From contig CP092863.1 in NCBI GenBank assembly GCA_030710605.1, positions 113,212,010 to 113,276,009 of the forward strand: a stretch of DNA of 64,000 nucleotides, written 5' to 3'. A program made the position numbers and the translations under genes. Every line of letters starts with the position of its first letter. The first letter of the stretch is position 1. Below, piece by piece: positions 13,220-24,850 of the stretch. Under the pieces are notes generated by a model, which saw only the letters and a program-made list of their open reading frames with translations, was not told the origin of the DNA and ran no database searches. The stretch comes from Cordylochernes scorpioides (taxonomy: Eukaryota; Arthropoda; Arachnida; Pseudoscorpiones; Chernetidae).

Positions 13220-14286
13220 GGTCTACACTGAAAAATATATTTTTTGATAATGCATCAGTTTCTCCCGCATGCATAAAAAACAAGGATACTTGGTGTATCC
13301 GCTTTGAAATCCCAGTAAAAATTAACCATTTTTAAATCAACGCAAATAACCAATTGTGCTCATTGTATTTTATTTTATTCAAGATGGTTTTATATTTTCA
13401 ACATTCTCCTTCATTTTTGTTATATACGTTATTGGAATAGATGCATATTTATTTCCGTTATGAAGTAAAACACATTTGAGGCTACGCACGGAACCATCGA
13501 TAAATAGACGTCAATCTTCAGGTCTGTATTCATCTAGTTGTAAAAGGTGTAGTAAGCCTTTTACATTAGTGCAGTAAACCAGATTTGCATCCTGCTGATA
13601 GAAAGGAAGGAATGAACTTTCTCTTGTACGATAAAATGTTACGTTGACATTGTCTTCGAGTTAGCTCATTTCTTTTAATCTTGATGCAAGCAGTTCCGCA
13701 TCTTGCTTTGAAAGTCTCAGGTCACGTGTCAAATCCTTCAGTTTTGGTTGTGAAAAACGTTTTGGACATTCTTGTTCTCCATAATTATCACTATCAGAAT
13801 CATCCAGTTCGATATTTTTTGTGTGGTGGCTTCTGATTCATCATCATTCATCATAAAGAGGATTAATAGCACTGGATGAAAAAACTGGGAGGGGACTATT
13901 TGGGCTGTGTGGTATTGGAAGTCTAGCTGAATATAGGTCTTTATATATAAGCTTTTTCTTACCATTCCTGTTAAAGTGTTTCAAGTCTTGTACGCAAAAG
14001 TAACAATAATTGTCATGATTTTTTGGCTCTGCCAAACCATAGGGATCCCAAATGTCAGTTGCCTTTCACCCTTTGTCCACAGGCGCAGTGTTTCGACACA
14101 CGTTTTGCATACCTTATGTGGAGCCCATGTCTTGTCCTGGTCTCCTAATTTTATACCAAAATATGCGAAATACGCCCGCTTTACAAAGTCTGTTATTGTA
14201 TTTCTTTGCGCTTTTACAGTATATTCGCCACATATATAACAGAAAATAGTTGGGTCGTTTTTGCAGGATCTTCTTTTGGAAACCAT
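13220..14286 (-). pseudogene. Decayed member of an uncharacterised metazoan gene family
   Basis: Starting at ATG 14286 the frame reads SKRRSCKNDPTIFCYICGEY, ITDFVKRAYFAYFGIKLGDQ, WAPHKVCKTCVETL and FGIPMVW. A shift near 14010 leads to EPKNHDNYCYFCVQDLKHF. Another near 13850 leads to SQPKLKDLTRDLRLSK, an internal stop near 13660, then RLFIDGSVRSLKCVLLHNGN and, further degraded, SGYTKYPCFLC near 13270-13330. From memory this block order is an abundant uncharacterised protein family in arthropod and cnidarian genomes, with CxxC pairs suggesting zinc binding. No function is known to me. The abundance suggests a retrocopy or transposon association. At least three frameshifts and two stops make it a pseudogene. 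A search of this consensus against arthropod proteins would settle identity. Confidence 0.75.
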
Positions 14287-14289
14287 GTC

Positions 14290-15465
14290 TCGAAGTGAAT
14301 TTATTAATGTGTTAAATTTTTATTTTCACAAAGTTGATGGCATAGCTTTTAAATGAATGATGCTTGAACTAATAATTTTTATTAAATTTAATCTGTGTAT
14401 ATAAAACATATTTTCACTAAAAATGTATAAATACTTATTTAATTTTTGACAATTTCAAATTAGAAGGGATGGTATAATGTTTGGAAGTGATTTATTTATT
14501 TTAATTGTTGAAATTTTATTTTTATATGAAGTTAATGGCGTATGTTTTAGAAGAACTTTGAGATGTGATGATTGTAAAAATTATGAAGCAATCATGATGA
14601 CTTGGCAGGTTTCTTTACGAAAATATTATTTTGGTGAAATACACTTTATGGTCATTATCTATAGATTTTGATGACATACAGAAAAACTAAGAGCAGATTC
14701 TGAATAAGCGCCATTGGATTGGCCAAAAAGCATTTTAAATGCTCAAACATCAAAAACCTTTTAAAATTTTGTAGACCAATGATTTTCACGTCCCCTGACA
14801 TTTCGAACTAAGGTAAAATAAAACGAGATAAATTATATTCACGCTACTTTCTTTAATTCAGATTTTTAACACGCAAAAAAATGCAATTAAAAATAATTAG
14901 AATTACTCTGTTATTTGATTTGTTAAGTTTAGAAAAATACCATTTTTAATTTTAGAAAGTTAATTCAATAAACAGAGGGAATATTTTTATATACTCATTT
15001 GAAAGTTTAAAGTATAGTAGCTTTTTCCATTTGGTTTCATTCATTGATTTAACAACCATATTTGAAATTTTAAAAAATCATATTATATTTACTAATATGA
15101 AATTTTTGTTGGTCCGGGGGGTGAATTAAAGAGGTAGCATTTGATGGAATTGTATTTCTTTTCATTTGAAGCTTTATCATGGTTATTGAACTAATCAAAT
15201 TATGATTTTAATATAATAAAGCTATATTATAAAGCTACAAAGAGCCCAATAAGAGCACAGTAAAGCACTCTAAATCAACATGGAACAATAACATGAAAGT
15301 ATATACTTATGTTTTTTCCATTTTTTACAATAATGCTTATATGGAAAGTTCCGTGCGAAGAAGACAATACAAATTATAAAAGTGTTTTATACAGAAACGT
15401 AAATATATAAATGCGAAATGCGTGAATTGCGTATGCAGGCGGATAGCAAGTCTTCATCCTACTTA
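14290..15465. other. AT-rich intergenic DNA
   Basis: No recognisable gene or repeat. Short open frames lack similarity to anything I know. Confidence 0.5.
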
Positions 15466-15471
15466 CATATA

Positions 15472-16144
15472 CACTCATGGACAAAACTTAAGGAAGTTGT
15501 ACCTTTTAACATGTATATCGGGATTCAGACAATAACTCTGAAAGATACACTCATGGACAAAACTTAAGGAAGTTGTACCTTTTAGCATGTATATCGGGAT
15601 TGAGACAATAACTCTGAAAGATACACTCATGGACAAAACTTAAGGAAGTTGTACCTTTTAGCATGTATATCGGGATTGAGACAATAACTCAGATACACTC
15701 ATGGACAAAACTTAAGGAAGTTGTACCTTTTAGCATGTATATCGGGATTGAGACAATAGCTCTGAAAGATACACTCATGGACAAAACTTAAGGAAGTTGT
15801 ACCTTTTAGCATTTATATCGGGATTCAGACAATAGCTCTGAAAGATACACTCATGGACAAAACTTAAGGAAGTTGTACCTTTTAGCATGTATATCGGGAT
15901 TCAGACAATAACTCTGAAAGATACACTCATGGACAAAACTTAAGGAAGTTGTACCTTTCAGCACGTATATCGGGATTCAGACAATAACTCTGAAAGATAT
16001 TACAGTGACCTTTAGTGAAGATATACAGCAGATAACCAAGTGTAAACAGCCTCTGTCTTCTTCTTCAAAAAAAAAAAAAAAAAAAACATATGACCGGCGG
16101 CATCAAAAAAGATTAAACATCCTTTCACTTTTTTCCTTAGTGTA
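15472..16144. mobile_element. Tc1/mariner-type MITE with left end expanded into seven 76-bp tandem units
   Basis: The terminal motif CACTCATGGACAAAACTTAA begins units starting at 15470, 15546, 15622, 15694, 15770, 15846 and 15922: 76-bp spacing with one 72-bp unit. Each unit is terminal repeat plus subterminal sequence ending in ACTCTGAAAGAT. A single-copy body follows (TTACAGTGACCTTTAGTGAA, poly-A tract, GACCGGCGG), then a damaged right terminus near 16125-16144. Compact family members lie at 41854-42045 and 52023-52219. Confidence 0.85.
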
Positions 16145-16551
16145 TATACACCTTGCAATATATCTGTTAATAAGTACACACAAGTTCGAAACATAAATAA
16201 TTTTCTTGCATAGAAGGTTGTTTTCGCACAGTTTGTGTAGATGTAATTTGTTGATAGACGAAAAATATTCTTGCGTAGCTACTGAGAAAAGGCATCTTTC
16301 ACAGTTGAACGAAATCTCCAGAACAGATGGCGCGAAGAGCCTTGCACAAAGAATGTAACTTTTTTTAGCACAGATGCTGCTGTTATAATTCCAGGAAATA
16401 ATGCGCAATTGTATAGAAGAATCTTTCTTAGTCGAGTTTATAAAAGCCGAAGAATTTCCTTCCAATGACGCCCTCCCACACAAGAACTAGAACGATAATG
16501 GGTCGGACAGGAAGCAAAGATATTCGAGGCTAGATAAAACAGAAATGAATA

Positions 16552-16967
16552 CAGTAGACTCTCCTATAACGCGAGTTTTTACAACGCAATTTCGTACAAC
16601 GCGATAAAAAAAATTGCGACAAATTTATTTATACAACGCGAATTTTCGTATAACGCGTTATAAAATAAAATGCGGAAATTTCCATATTGACAAATTTCCA
16701 AATTACATAGTGAATAAACTTTAATTTGTTTTTTTTTAAATATAAATTTGCATATAAAATAATATAACATTTAGTTTTGTTTTAGTATATAATTATTTTT
16801 CCTATATACATCATTTTATACAATACATTTTTACATGATATTTGTCACTAACAATTTACCCTAACAACATTCGCGTTATACAAGTTTTATTTCGTACAAC
16901 GCGAATTCCTATAACGCGATTTCATACAACATGGAACACATTAATCGCGTTATAGGAGAGTTTACTG
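16552..16967. mobile_element. pogo/Tigger-like MITE
   Basis: Inverted termini CAGTAGACTCTCCTATAACG and, on the other strand, CAGTAAACTCTCCTATAACG (one mismatch in 23), flanked by TA on both sides. The 416-bp interior has no transposase frame. It contains several internal repeats of an ACAACGCGA/TATAACGCG motif near both ends. Termini of this type and TA duplication fit the pogo branch of Tc1/mariner. Confidence 0.8.
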
Positions 16968-17339
16968 TATTTGAAAAGAACTAAATTTTGATTAAATTAT
17001 CACAGCCTTTAACGCATTTATGCCTATAAGCGGCGAAGATGGACACTTTGGTTTTGTATAGATTTTCCCTATAAGTAAACCCCACCCCCTTAGATTAAAA
17101 ATATTCACATTTATTTTTACTTACCCTATTCTTTCCTTGATTTTCAAACCTGAGATTTATAAGTAGTTTTAGAATCCTTCCCTAACTCACTAAAGAAACG
17201 GAAGTTCAAAATTTAGATTTCGTCATGCCACCCCAGAGGTCGTCCTCTCTCTATTCAGAGACATCTCAATCGCTGAAATCCGTTACGAAGACTCGGAGAT
17301 TTTCTGAACGGAAATCTCTCTATTAAATATATAGGGCAT

Positions 17340-17640
17340 ACTCTTCATTTTAATATATTTTTTATTTCTTCTATATTTCTCTTCTTCTTAAACCATTATT
17401 ATAATTTATACTTATTGTATACATATATTTGTTTACTTTTTGTGCTACATTTATACTTCTTGGCTACTTCTTGTCTAGAGTTCTTGAGTACTTCTTTTCT
17501 ATACTTATTTTTAATTTCTTGTATTTGTAAATAATTCGTGTATATTTTTCCTTTCACATTTTGCCTACTTCTCATATGTTCTTCTTGACAAAACTTTCTA
17601 AACCGTGTATATTCTCTACCTAACTACTTATTGAGTGCTT
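17340..17640. repeat. Degenerate short-motif repeat, TACTTCTTG type
   Basis: Irregularly spaced variants of TACTTCTTG and TTTCTTGTA. This is the complement of the CAAGAAGTA-rich stretches at 19300-19505 and 22885-23030. No clear fixed period. Confidence 0.45.
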
Positions 17641-18249
17641 TTGCCAGCAAGTTTGTCTTCTTTTGTATAATTCTCGACTCATTTTCATATAATCGTTGTT
17701 GATTTATTGTTTATTTTCTCTTGTTAAAATTCACGATGCAATATAGATTGCATTTACGTAATTATTAGCGTGGAAAACTACAATTTGTGTCATAACCATT
17801 TTTGGCCTGTCAACGCTAGAGCATGCATCATATTAAAACTGGTATGGTACTGTTAAAAATGAGAAGTAAAACCTTATATATAAACCTATATACATATTCA
17901 CAGATGATAATTCACTTTAAAAATAAAGTTTTGCAAAGCTGTGGTACATAAACTGTGCCATTTGTGAAAAATTACTTTTATATATTTTCCGAGGAAGTTT
18001 ATAAGATAAGTTGTATGTAGAAACCAACAAACCATATAATAAGGGGAAATAAAGGCAATTTCTATGGTGTGGCAAAATCTTTATAAAATGAGACAAAAAT
18101 CGAAGAAAACCTGTGAAGTATTTGACCACTAGGACTTAACCAGTGCGTCGATGTCACCAAAGCAAACCCATTATTGCAAGGAAATACCGCGGTGAGAGAA
18201 CGAATATGTCACAGCTTCCTACCTGTAGAATTATAAAGGGAGAGATTTA

Positions 18250-18804
18250 CACTCATAGACAAAACTTAAGGGAATTGTACCTTTTAGCATATAAAACGGG
18301 ACAATAACTCTGAAAGATACACTCATGGACAAAACTTAAGGGAATTGTACTTTTTAGCATATAAAACGGGACAATAACTCTGAAAGATACACTCATGGAC
18401 AAAACTTAAGGGAATTGTACCTTTTAGCATATAAAACGGGACAATAACTCTGAAAGATACACTCATGGACAAAACTTAAGGGAATTGTACCTTTTAGCAT
18501 ATACAACGGTACAAAAACTCTGAAAGATACACTCATGGACAAAACTTAAGGGAATTGTATCTTTTAGCATATAAAACGGGACAATAACTCTGAAAGATAC
18601 ACTCATGGACAAAACTTAAGGAACCTTTTAGCATGTATATCGGGATTCAGACAATAACTCTGAAAGATATTACAGTGACCTTTATTGAAGACATACCAGA
18701 CAACCAAGTGTGAACAACATTGCTCTTCCATCTCCTTAAAAAAAAAAAAAAGTCGACCGGCGAAATTAAAGAATTTCCACTTCCTTAAGTTTTGTCCACG
18801 AGTG
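18250..18804. mobile_element. Same MITE family, left end expanded into 70-bp tandem units
   Basis: Units start at 18248, 18318, 18388, 18458, 18528 and 18598 (70-bp period). They differ from the 15.5-kb array in having GCATATAAAACGGGACAATA in place of GCATGTATATCGGGATTCAG. The last unit is of the other type. The body then runs through a poly-A tract and GTCGACCGGCG to an intact right terminus CTTAAGTTTTGTCCACGAGT, ending at 18804 next to TA. Confidence 0.88.
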
Positions 18805-19171
18805 TACATATAATAAATGGTACATATAAGTGAAGGGACTCTCCAAGTAAATAAATACTCCGGAACCTGGAAATTTTAATGATATATTAAAAAGTAAAGG
18901 AAATTTTATTTGAAAAATCAATGGGGTTAAGCAATTGTTGCTAAGTTTAATAAAATTGGAAACTGAAGCTTCAAACTCAAAATCTTGTTGCGATATATTA
19001 TCAACTTATTTTAAGCTTGTAATAACGTGGCAAAGCGGTCATTGGATATTTAACCGTGGTAAATGTTCTTGAGGTGACAAGCCGGCAAAAACGCCATGTC
19101 ATTAAGTCACGAAAATTCATCACGAAATTGTATAATGAAAATGTGGCATCAAAATCCGTCAAGTGTTATAA

Positions 19172-19234
19172 AAAAGCAAGATCTGGGACCCTCTGATCTG
19201 TAGTCAGATGCGTTAACAATTGCACCACGCTAAC
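19172..19234 (-). repeat. tRNA-derived sequence fragment
   Basis: Read on the minus strand: GTTAGCGTGGTGCAATTGTT, a GCATCTGA arm, then a 5-bp stem TCTGA/TCAGA closing the 7-base loop CTACAGA, then GGGTCCC. This matches the D and anticodon arms of a tRNA (loop anticodon ACA), but the T arm and B box are missing. It is probably a truncated tRNA-derived SINE or tRNA pseudogene. Confidence 0.5.
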
Positions 19235-19299
19235 TACATTCCAAGTTGTTCGAATAAAATCCAGCATCTATTCATTGGTATCAAATGGAGAAATATACT

Positions 19300-19505
19300 T
19301 TCTAAGTGAGCAAGAAGCATACAAGAAACATACTAGAAATATACAAGAAGTTGAAACAAGAAGTGGCAAAGGACTATGCAAAAGGTTCACAAGAAATATA
19401 CATAAAAGTAGCCAAGAATAGTAAAAGTAGGCAAGAAGTTTTTAAAGAAGTATTGCCAAGAAATGCAGCGAGAAGTAGTCCAAGAAGTAGAAAGAACTAG
19501 ATAGA
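19300..19505. repeat. Degenerate CAAGAAGTA-motif repeat
   Basis: Runs of CAAGAAATATAC, CAAGAAGT and AAAAGTAG variants. They create a lysine-rich 64-codon open frame that I regard as spurious. Confidence 0.45.
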
Positions 19506-20084
19506 AGTCCAAGTAGGAACCATATTTTATACTTTCAAACATAGTAAGTAAATAGTGACACCAAGGAGGCCCATGGATGATCGCCTACTAACATGGGGCG
19601 GTTCTAGGCTCGAAACGACGTTTTTAAGAAGCCTGTAAAAATACATGTCGATATTGAAAACTCTCTCGGAGTTTTTAAAGCAACCCTAAAATATAAAAGT
19701 TAGTTCAAATAATTTCTTTACACATTTTCTAATCTATGTATGTAAAGAAAAAATATAATTAAAAATTAAAAGAGAGATAGAATAAAATATATCAAATATA
19801 TTATTGTTAGAGAAAATGGATTAAACCATATTTACCCCAAAATTCATTGGCCTCTAAAATTTAAAACTTTTTTTTTTGGAATATATCAATATGTTATTTG
19901 TAGAGAATTACTTTACAAGAGTCCTGCTTCGTCGAAACATTGGCGTCAATAAATATTTAAAGATTTTGGTATTTCTATTATTTTTTTTAGTAGAATTAAT
20001 ACGCCCATAATGTAATGGGCGTGTAACATCATCCAATGTAACATTTATTTTCTTGATATTCTCTGTGCAAATCGCGCGGATATG

Positions 20085-20160
20085 CCACAACACCAGCTTT
20101 GGTTAAATCAACGGAAAAAACAACATCAACTTGTACGCAATGATTTCGGGCTGTGGACAA
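20085..20160 (-). mobile_element. Hammerhead family 1 relic, minus strand
   Basis: On the minus strand: CACAGCCCGAAATCATTG followed, after an AT-rich gap, by AACCAAAGCTGGTGTTGTGG. This is the 3' half of the family 1 ribozyme element with GAAAC mutated to GAAAT. The CTGANGA half is not recognisable. Confidence 0.45.
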
Positions 20161-20199
20161 GTGAGAGGTGAAACTTATCCTACATGATTATACCACCCT

Positions 20200-20385
20200 C
20201 CCGTTAAATTGTATTGTACCAGCCATAACACATTTTTGCTAAATTCGGCTGATTCCATAACTTATCCCGTAGGATGTTACAAAATGGACGCTGTCCCTGA
20301 CTGATGAGGGCCAAAGCCCGAAACCTATGATTAGTCAAATTGTTTGGATTTTGTTCGCGAATTTGCCAAAGTTGGTGTAGTGAAA
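20200..20385 (+). mobile_element. Hammerhead family 1 element with core but no stem I
   Basis: Around 20301-20325 the core is CTGATGA, GGGC-CAAA-GCCC, GAAAC, followed further on by TTTGCCAAAGTTGGTGTAGTG-like family sequence. Upstream and downstream strands do not pair as stem I, so cleavage is unlikely. It is cut at 20386 by a mariner insertion. Confidence 0.55.
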
Positions 20386-20387
20386 TA

Positions 20388-21325
<938 letters not shown>

Positions 21326-21587
21326 TATTCGATGATCCACTTTGCTCAGATAAAGCAAAGAAATGATTTTCTCTAAAAAATGTTTAAAGGGGGCCAGGTG
21401 CTATTCTTATTTTCAACATATAAAAATAGGAAATTTCGATCACATCCATTGTTCGGGCATCTATCGCGCTGCAGGTTTAACTTGCGAATATATATGTGGA
21501 AACCTTTGTCGCGCCTTTGTTTGATTGGACTAAATTTAAAAATGTATATATATTATTTAAAAAAAAATATTATCATCATAAAAACAA

Positions 21588-21760
21588 GTCGGTGGATGAG
21601 TGGGTAACACCCTCGATTCCCGACAGTCATGAACTGGGATTGAATCCCACGTTAACATTTTGTTTAACATGTGAATAACCTTCACATATTATTCATTGTT
21701 GCAATTATCATAAACTAGGTTGTTCTTGTTAAGCGGTACCTAATAAAGTGATTTTGAACC
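21588..21760 (+). repeat. Possible tRNA-derived SINE
   Basis: GTCGGTGGATGAGTGGGTAA resembles an A-box region, and CTGGGATTGAATCCCACG at about 21633 resembles a T arm with a B box. An AT-rich tail follows. Only one copy is in the window, so the boundaries are guesses. Confidence 0.4.
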
Positions 21761-21920
21761 GAATTATTATAATTTACACGATTGTTAGATTTTTAATATA
21801 TTTTATGTATTTAAGTTGAATTTATTTATTTATAGATAGAATTTTATATAATTTAAAAGCATTTTTTTAGAACAAGACACTTATTATTTCTTTAAAAAAT
21901 ACCTTTCGTCCAGTTAAATT

Positions 21921-21975
21921 TTTATTTTCTCAACGTTTCAACAAAAATATTTTGTCTTCGTCAGGAGAAATTAAT
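21921..21975 (-). ncRNA. Hammerhead-like ribozyme motif, family 3
   Basis: On the minus strand: TTTCTC (970-965), CTGACGA (964-958), an AT-rich stem II of about 7 pairs, GAAAC (939-935), GTT with cleavage expected after 21932, then GAGAAA (931-926). TTTCTC and GAGAAA give a perfect 6-bp stem I. Helix III has no loop (AC directly followed by GT), so folding within one molecule is impossible and only a dimeric form through ACGT could work. Stem II starts with an unpaired A. Probably a weak or dead copy. Confidence 0.45.
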
Positions 21976-22280
21976 AAAAATAAAGCATTTGGCAAGGCGT
22001 TAAAAATTGGCCGAACTGTCTATTTTAAAAATAAATATGAATGCCAGCCAGGCAGCCTCTATCTTTACGATAAAACACTTATTAGGTATAATGTGTCTAG
22101 TTTTGAAAAGTTTTCCATCGTGAGATAATTGTATCTTATATTTTACTCTTTAAACATTGGAACGAATATACTCCCAATTCATTTCTTTAGATATTTAAAA
22201 TAAATCAATGCGCGTGTGCCAAGCTAACCAGTCCCAAGTATAGGAAACTATAATGTATTGATTTGATATGAATGTATTGG

Positions 22281-22590
22281 GGGGTCGGTGGAAGGCTGGT
22301 TAAACCGTTTGGTTTTCGACCACTACGACCCGGGTTCGATTCTCGCATTGGACACTTTTTGAAAAAAAAAAAATGTTCCAATGGCCCCTGATTCTTGCAA
22401 AAGTCCAACCCCACCAGCGAGTGCAAGTAACCAAACGGGGCTCTGGCACATTTGTAAGTGCAAAGTCGAACTGCTTTCACATGTGTAGACATGTGGTGCG
22501 CTTACAGTAAAAGCAGTCGCTAACTACCCACCATGATTATCATGGCCTGTACCACGTGTACTAGGGATAAGCAAAAAAAAAAACATGTAT
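22281..22590 (+). repeat. tRNA-derived SINE, copy 1
   Basis: Pol III-type B box GGTTCGATTCT at 22333-22343 lies at the end of a tRNA-like head. It is followed by CGCATTGGACAC, a conserved ~220-bp body (AAAAGTCCAACCCCACCAGC and AAGTGCAAAGTCGAACTGCT are landmarks) and a poly-A tail. Shares the body with 36502-36808 and the inverted copy 40626-40955. Confidence 0.8.
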
Positions 22591-22884
22591 TGATTAACCC
22601 AGTATAGTACCAAATATTCTCACCATCCAAACATTTGCTTTATATAGAAGGTCGAGAAGATTAAAATTTCTTTAGTTGTGGCATCTCTCAGTCGAATTAA
22701 TTCTCAATACTAAATTCCAGATGTATTTTACTATAAACCTAGATATTGTATCTTTGGCAAAAGTATCCCTGGAGACAATACATCTGTATTTTAGTATGCT
22801 TTTGGATGGCCAAGAGCCATTATTCAGCAAAAATGTTTTATTCCCATAAAACTTGCAACCGACATGTAATTAGTCGTAATTTGT

Positions 22885-23030
22885 AACAAGAAATAGTCAA
22901 TAAGTATACATGAAGTGGATATATTTGAAATAAACAAAACGTATGTATATATAAAGTACATAAAAGAAATATATAAGAATGTAGTTTATAAGAAATAGGC
23001 AAAAATAGACAAGAAATATATAAAATAAGT
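22885..23030. repeat. Degenerate CAAGAAATA repeat and ACA microsatellite
   Basis: Variants of AAGAAATA and AAGTATACATGAAG like those at 19300-19505, followed immediately at 23036-23052 by a short (CAA)n run. Confidence 0.4.
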
Positions 23031-23059
23031 CAACTACAACAACAACAACAAAAAGCTTT

Positions 23060-24225
23060 ATTAAGACCTTTTAGTCTTATACAAATTCTCCAAGCAGAGA
23101 TGTAGTATACATGCAGGAAAAAAGTACCTTAATGTACCTTGTAGTACCTTAATGGTAATATGATATTTATATACAGGAAAAATTATATAAAGACAATCAA
23201 GCTAATAGATTAGTCTGGGTAAACTGGAGGAAAAGAAATTTATTATACATGGATTTCCCGCGGATTCACCGAAAATGAAGGTAAAAAAAGCAAAAGCTAA
23301 TCACAATCAATATTGAGATAATGAAATTTATACATTGTAATTAAGACAATTGAGCTCATAAACAGATTTGAAAGGGTAAATCCGAGGAAAATAAAAAAGA
23401 TTAAAAAAAATCACTGTAATTTACATATGATACATGCACTAATATTTTTCGTCTTGATAAAATAATTTCTCAGCTGATGAATGAAGGTTATGAGAATTTG
23501 AAGTGTAGCCTTTTTTTTACAGTATTTTCATTCTTAGAAAGCGAAATATAAAAGAGATTAAGGCAAGAAAAGAAGAAACATCGTGTTAGGTCTTGTAGAG
23601 TTATTTGGTAGCAGCTCTGAGACTATCGAACAATCTCTTTGCACCATGGGGTCGCCGACAGATGTCAGATAACTGTTGTAGCATTTTCCAAGAAAATTTT
23701 CATATAAAATAAGTCAAGATAGTGCAAAACAAGATTATGTATAATTTCAATCGCAGTATGTAAATTTTTCCTAGACTTCTCAATTGCTGACACACTCCCA
23801 CCATCGTATTCTTTGGGAAAATCAATGAATGGTGAATTTTGAATCCAATTTTTAAATAAGTGCTCATACATCACCCAGAAAAATAGAGATTAAAAAATTC
23901 CAACTTCTTACAAGATATCTTTGTTACAAAGGGATGAACATAATTAAATGATAATTAAGAGCATTCTTAAATAATCTTTTGCAAGGAATTTCCAATAGTT
24001 TATAATACAACTGTTTTTAAAAATTATATCAAAATGTCCAGCGAAGCTATTCTTTCTTTATTCAAAAATTGATTTATTTAAAATTAGCTCTGTAAAAGTA
24101 ATGCTGATTAAATTTCTTAAGCCTTTTAAATTACAAAATTGTTAAAGAGTATTTTTGGGCTTTTTCTGAATTTTTTAAAATTTCCCCCAAATTACAGAAG
24201 AAAGAGAGCGCGCGAAGAAGCAAAA
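23060..24225. other. AT-rich intergenic DNA
   Basis: No recognisable gene. Begins with AAAAGCTTTATTAAGACCTT beside a CAA run, possibly a retroelement 3' end, but this is not supported further. Confidence 0.45.
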
Positions 24226-24229
24226 TATT

Positions 24230-24850
24230 GATGTCAACAAAATCCTGCCCATCTATCTACGTATATTATTGTTACGTCGTACCCAGACGCTATTCGTGTA
24301 CTTTGCTCAGGATGCAACAAAGATACACACGTGAGTTCGAAGGGATGCAGCTAAAGTTAGCGCTTTATTATGGCTCTGAACAGAAGGAGAATAATCAGTG
24401 GGACTTGCCTTCAACCTCCCCGTCAGAAGAATCCTTGGCGCCGTGCATGTCACTCTTGTGAAGCGTTCCGCTCCACACTGTACACGTGCAGCTTGGGGCT
24501 ACATCGCCTTGTAGGTCGCTCCGATGTCAGTCTCTCCACCTTGTAGGATCATCCACACGCCCGGAGGTAACTCGCCGCCGTCTTCTCCTTGCCGCAGATC
24601 TCGATGTCACCAGGCTGACTTCTCCCCCAGACTGCCATGCCCTCTCGGCGTACAAACCCGCCTTCAGGCCGACCGCTATCTCGGCTTGTCCTCCCTTCAC
24701 TGCACCAGCTGGATTGCCTGTCTCCCGCCCCCTCCTCTGGAATCTGTCAATCAACACTTCCTTGTGAAGGGGACCCTGCATACCTTCTTTACTGGCTTGC
24801 CCTCTTATTCTCTTCATCTTCATTACTGCACCGTTTCAATATAATAAAGG
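24230..24850. other. GC-rich island, probably LTR-retroelement or repeat debris
   Basis: A sharply GC-richer block with overlapping short frames on both strands, none resembling a protein I know. 24435-24480 (GGCGCCGTGCATGTCACTCT) is about 85% identical to a segment at 32125-32165 inside another interspersed repeat, so at least that part is mobile DNA. TGTTACGTCGTACCCAG at about 24270 looks like an LTR start, but no partner LTR is visible. Confidence 0.4.

Noticed and set aside
19590..19625. GGCTCGAAACGACG as a hammerhead 3' half
   Set aside because: No CTGANGA partner upstream and no family sequence around it.
24527..24823. 98-codon arginine-rich open frame on the minus strand
   Set aside because: Lies in a GC-rich block where several frames on both strands are open. 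No family resemblance, and part of the block is repeat DNA shared with 32.1 kb.
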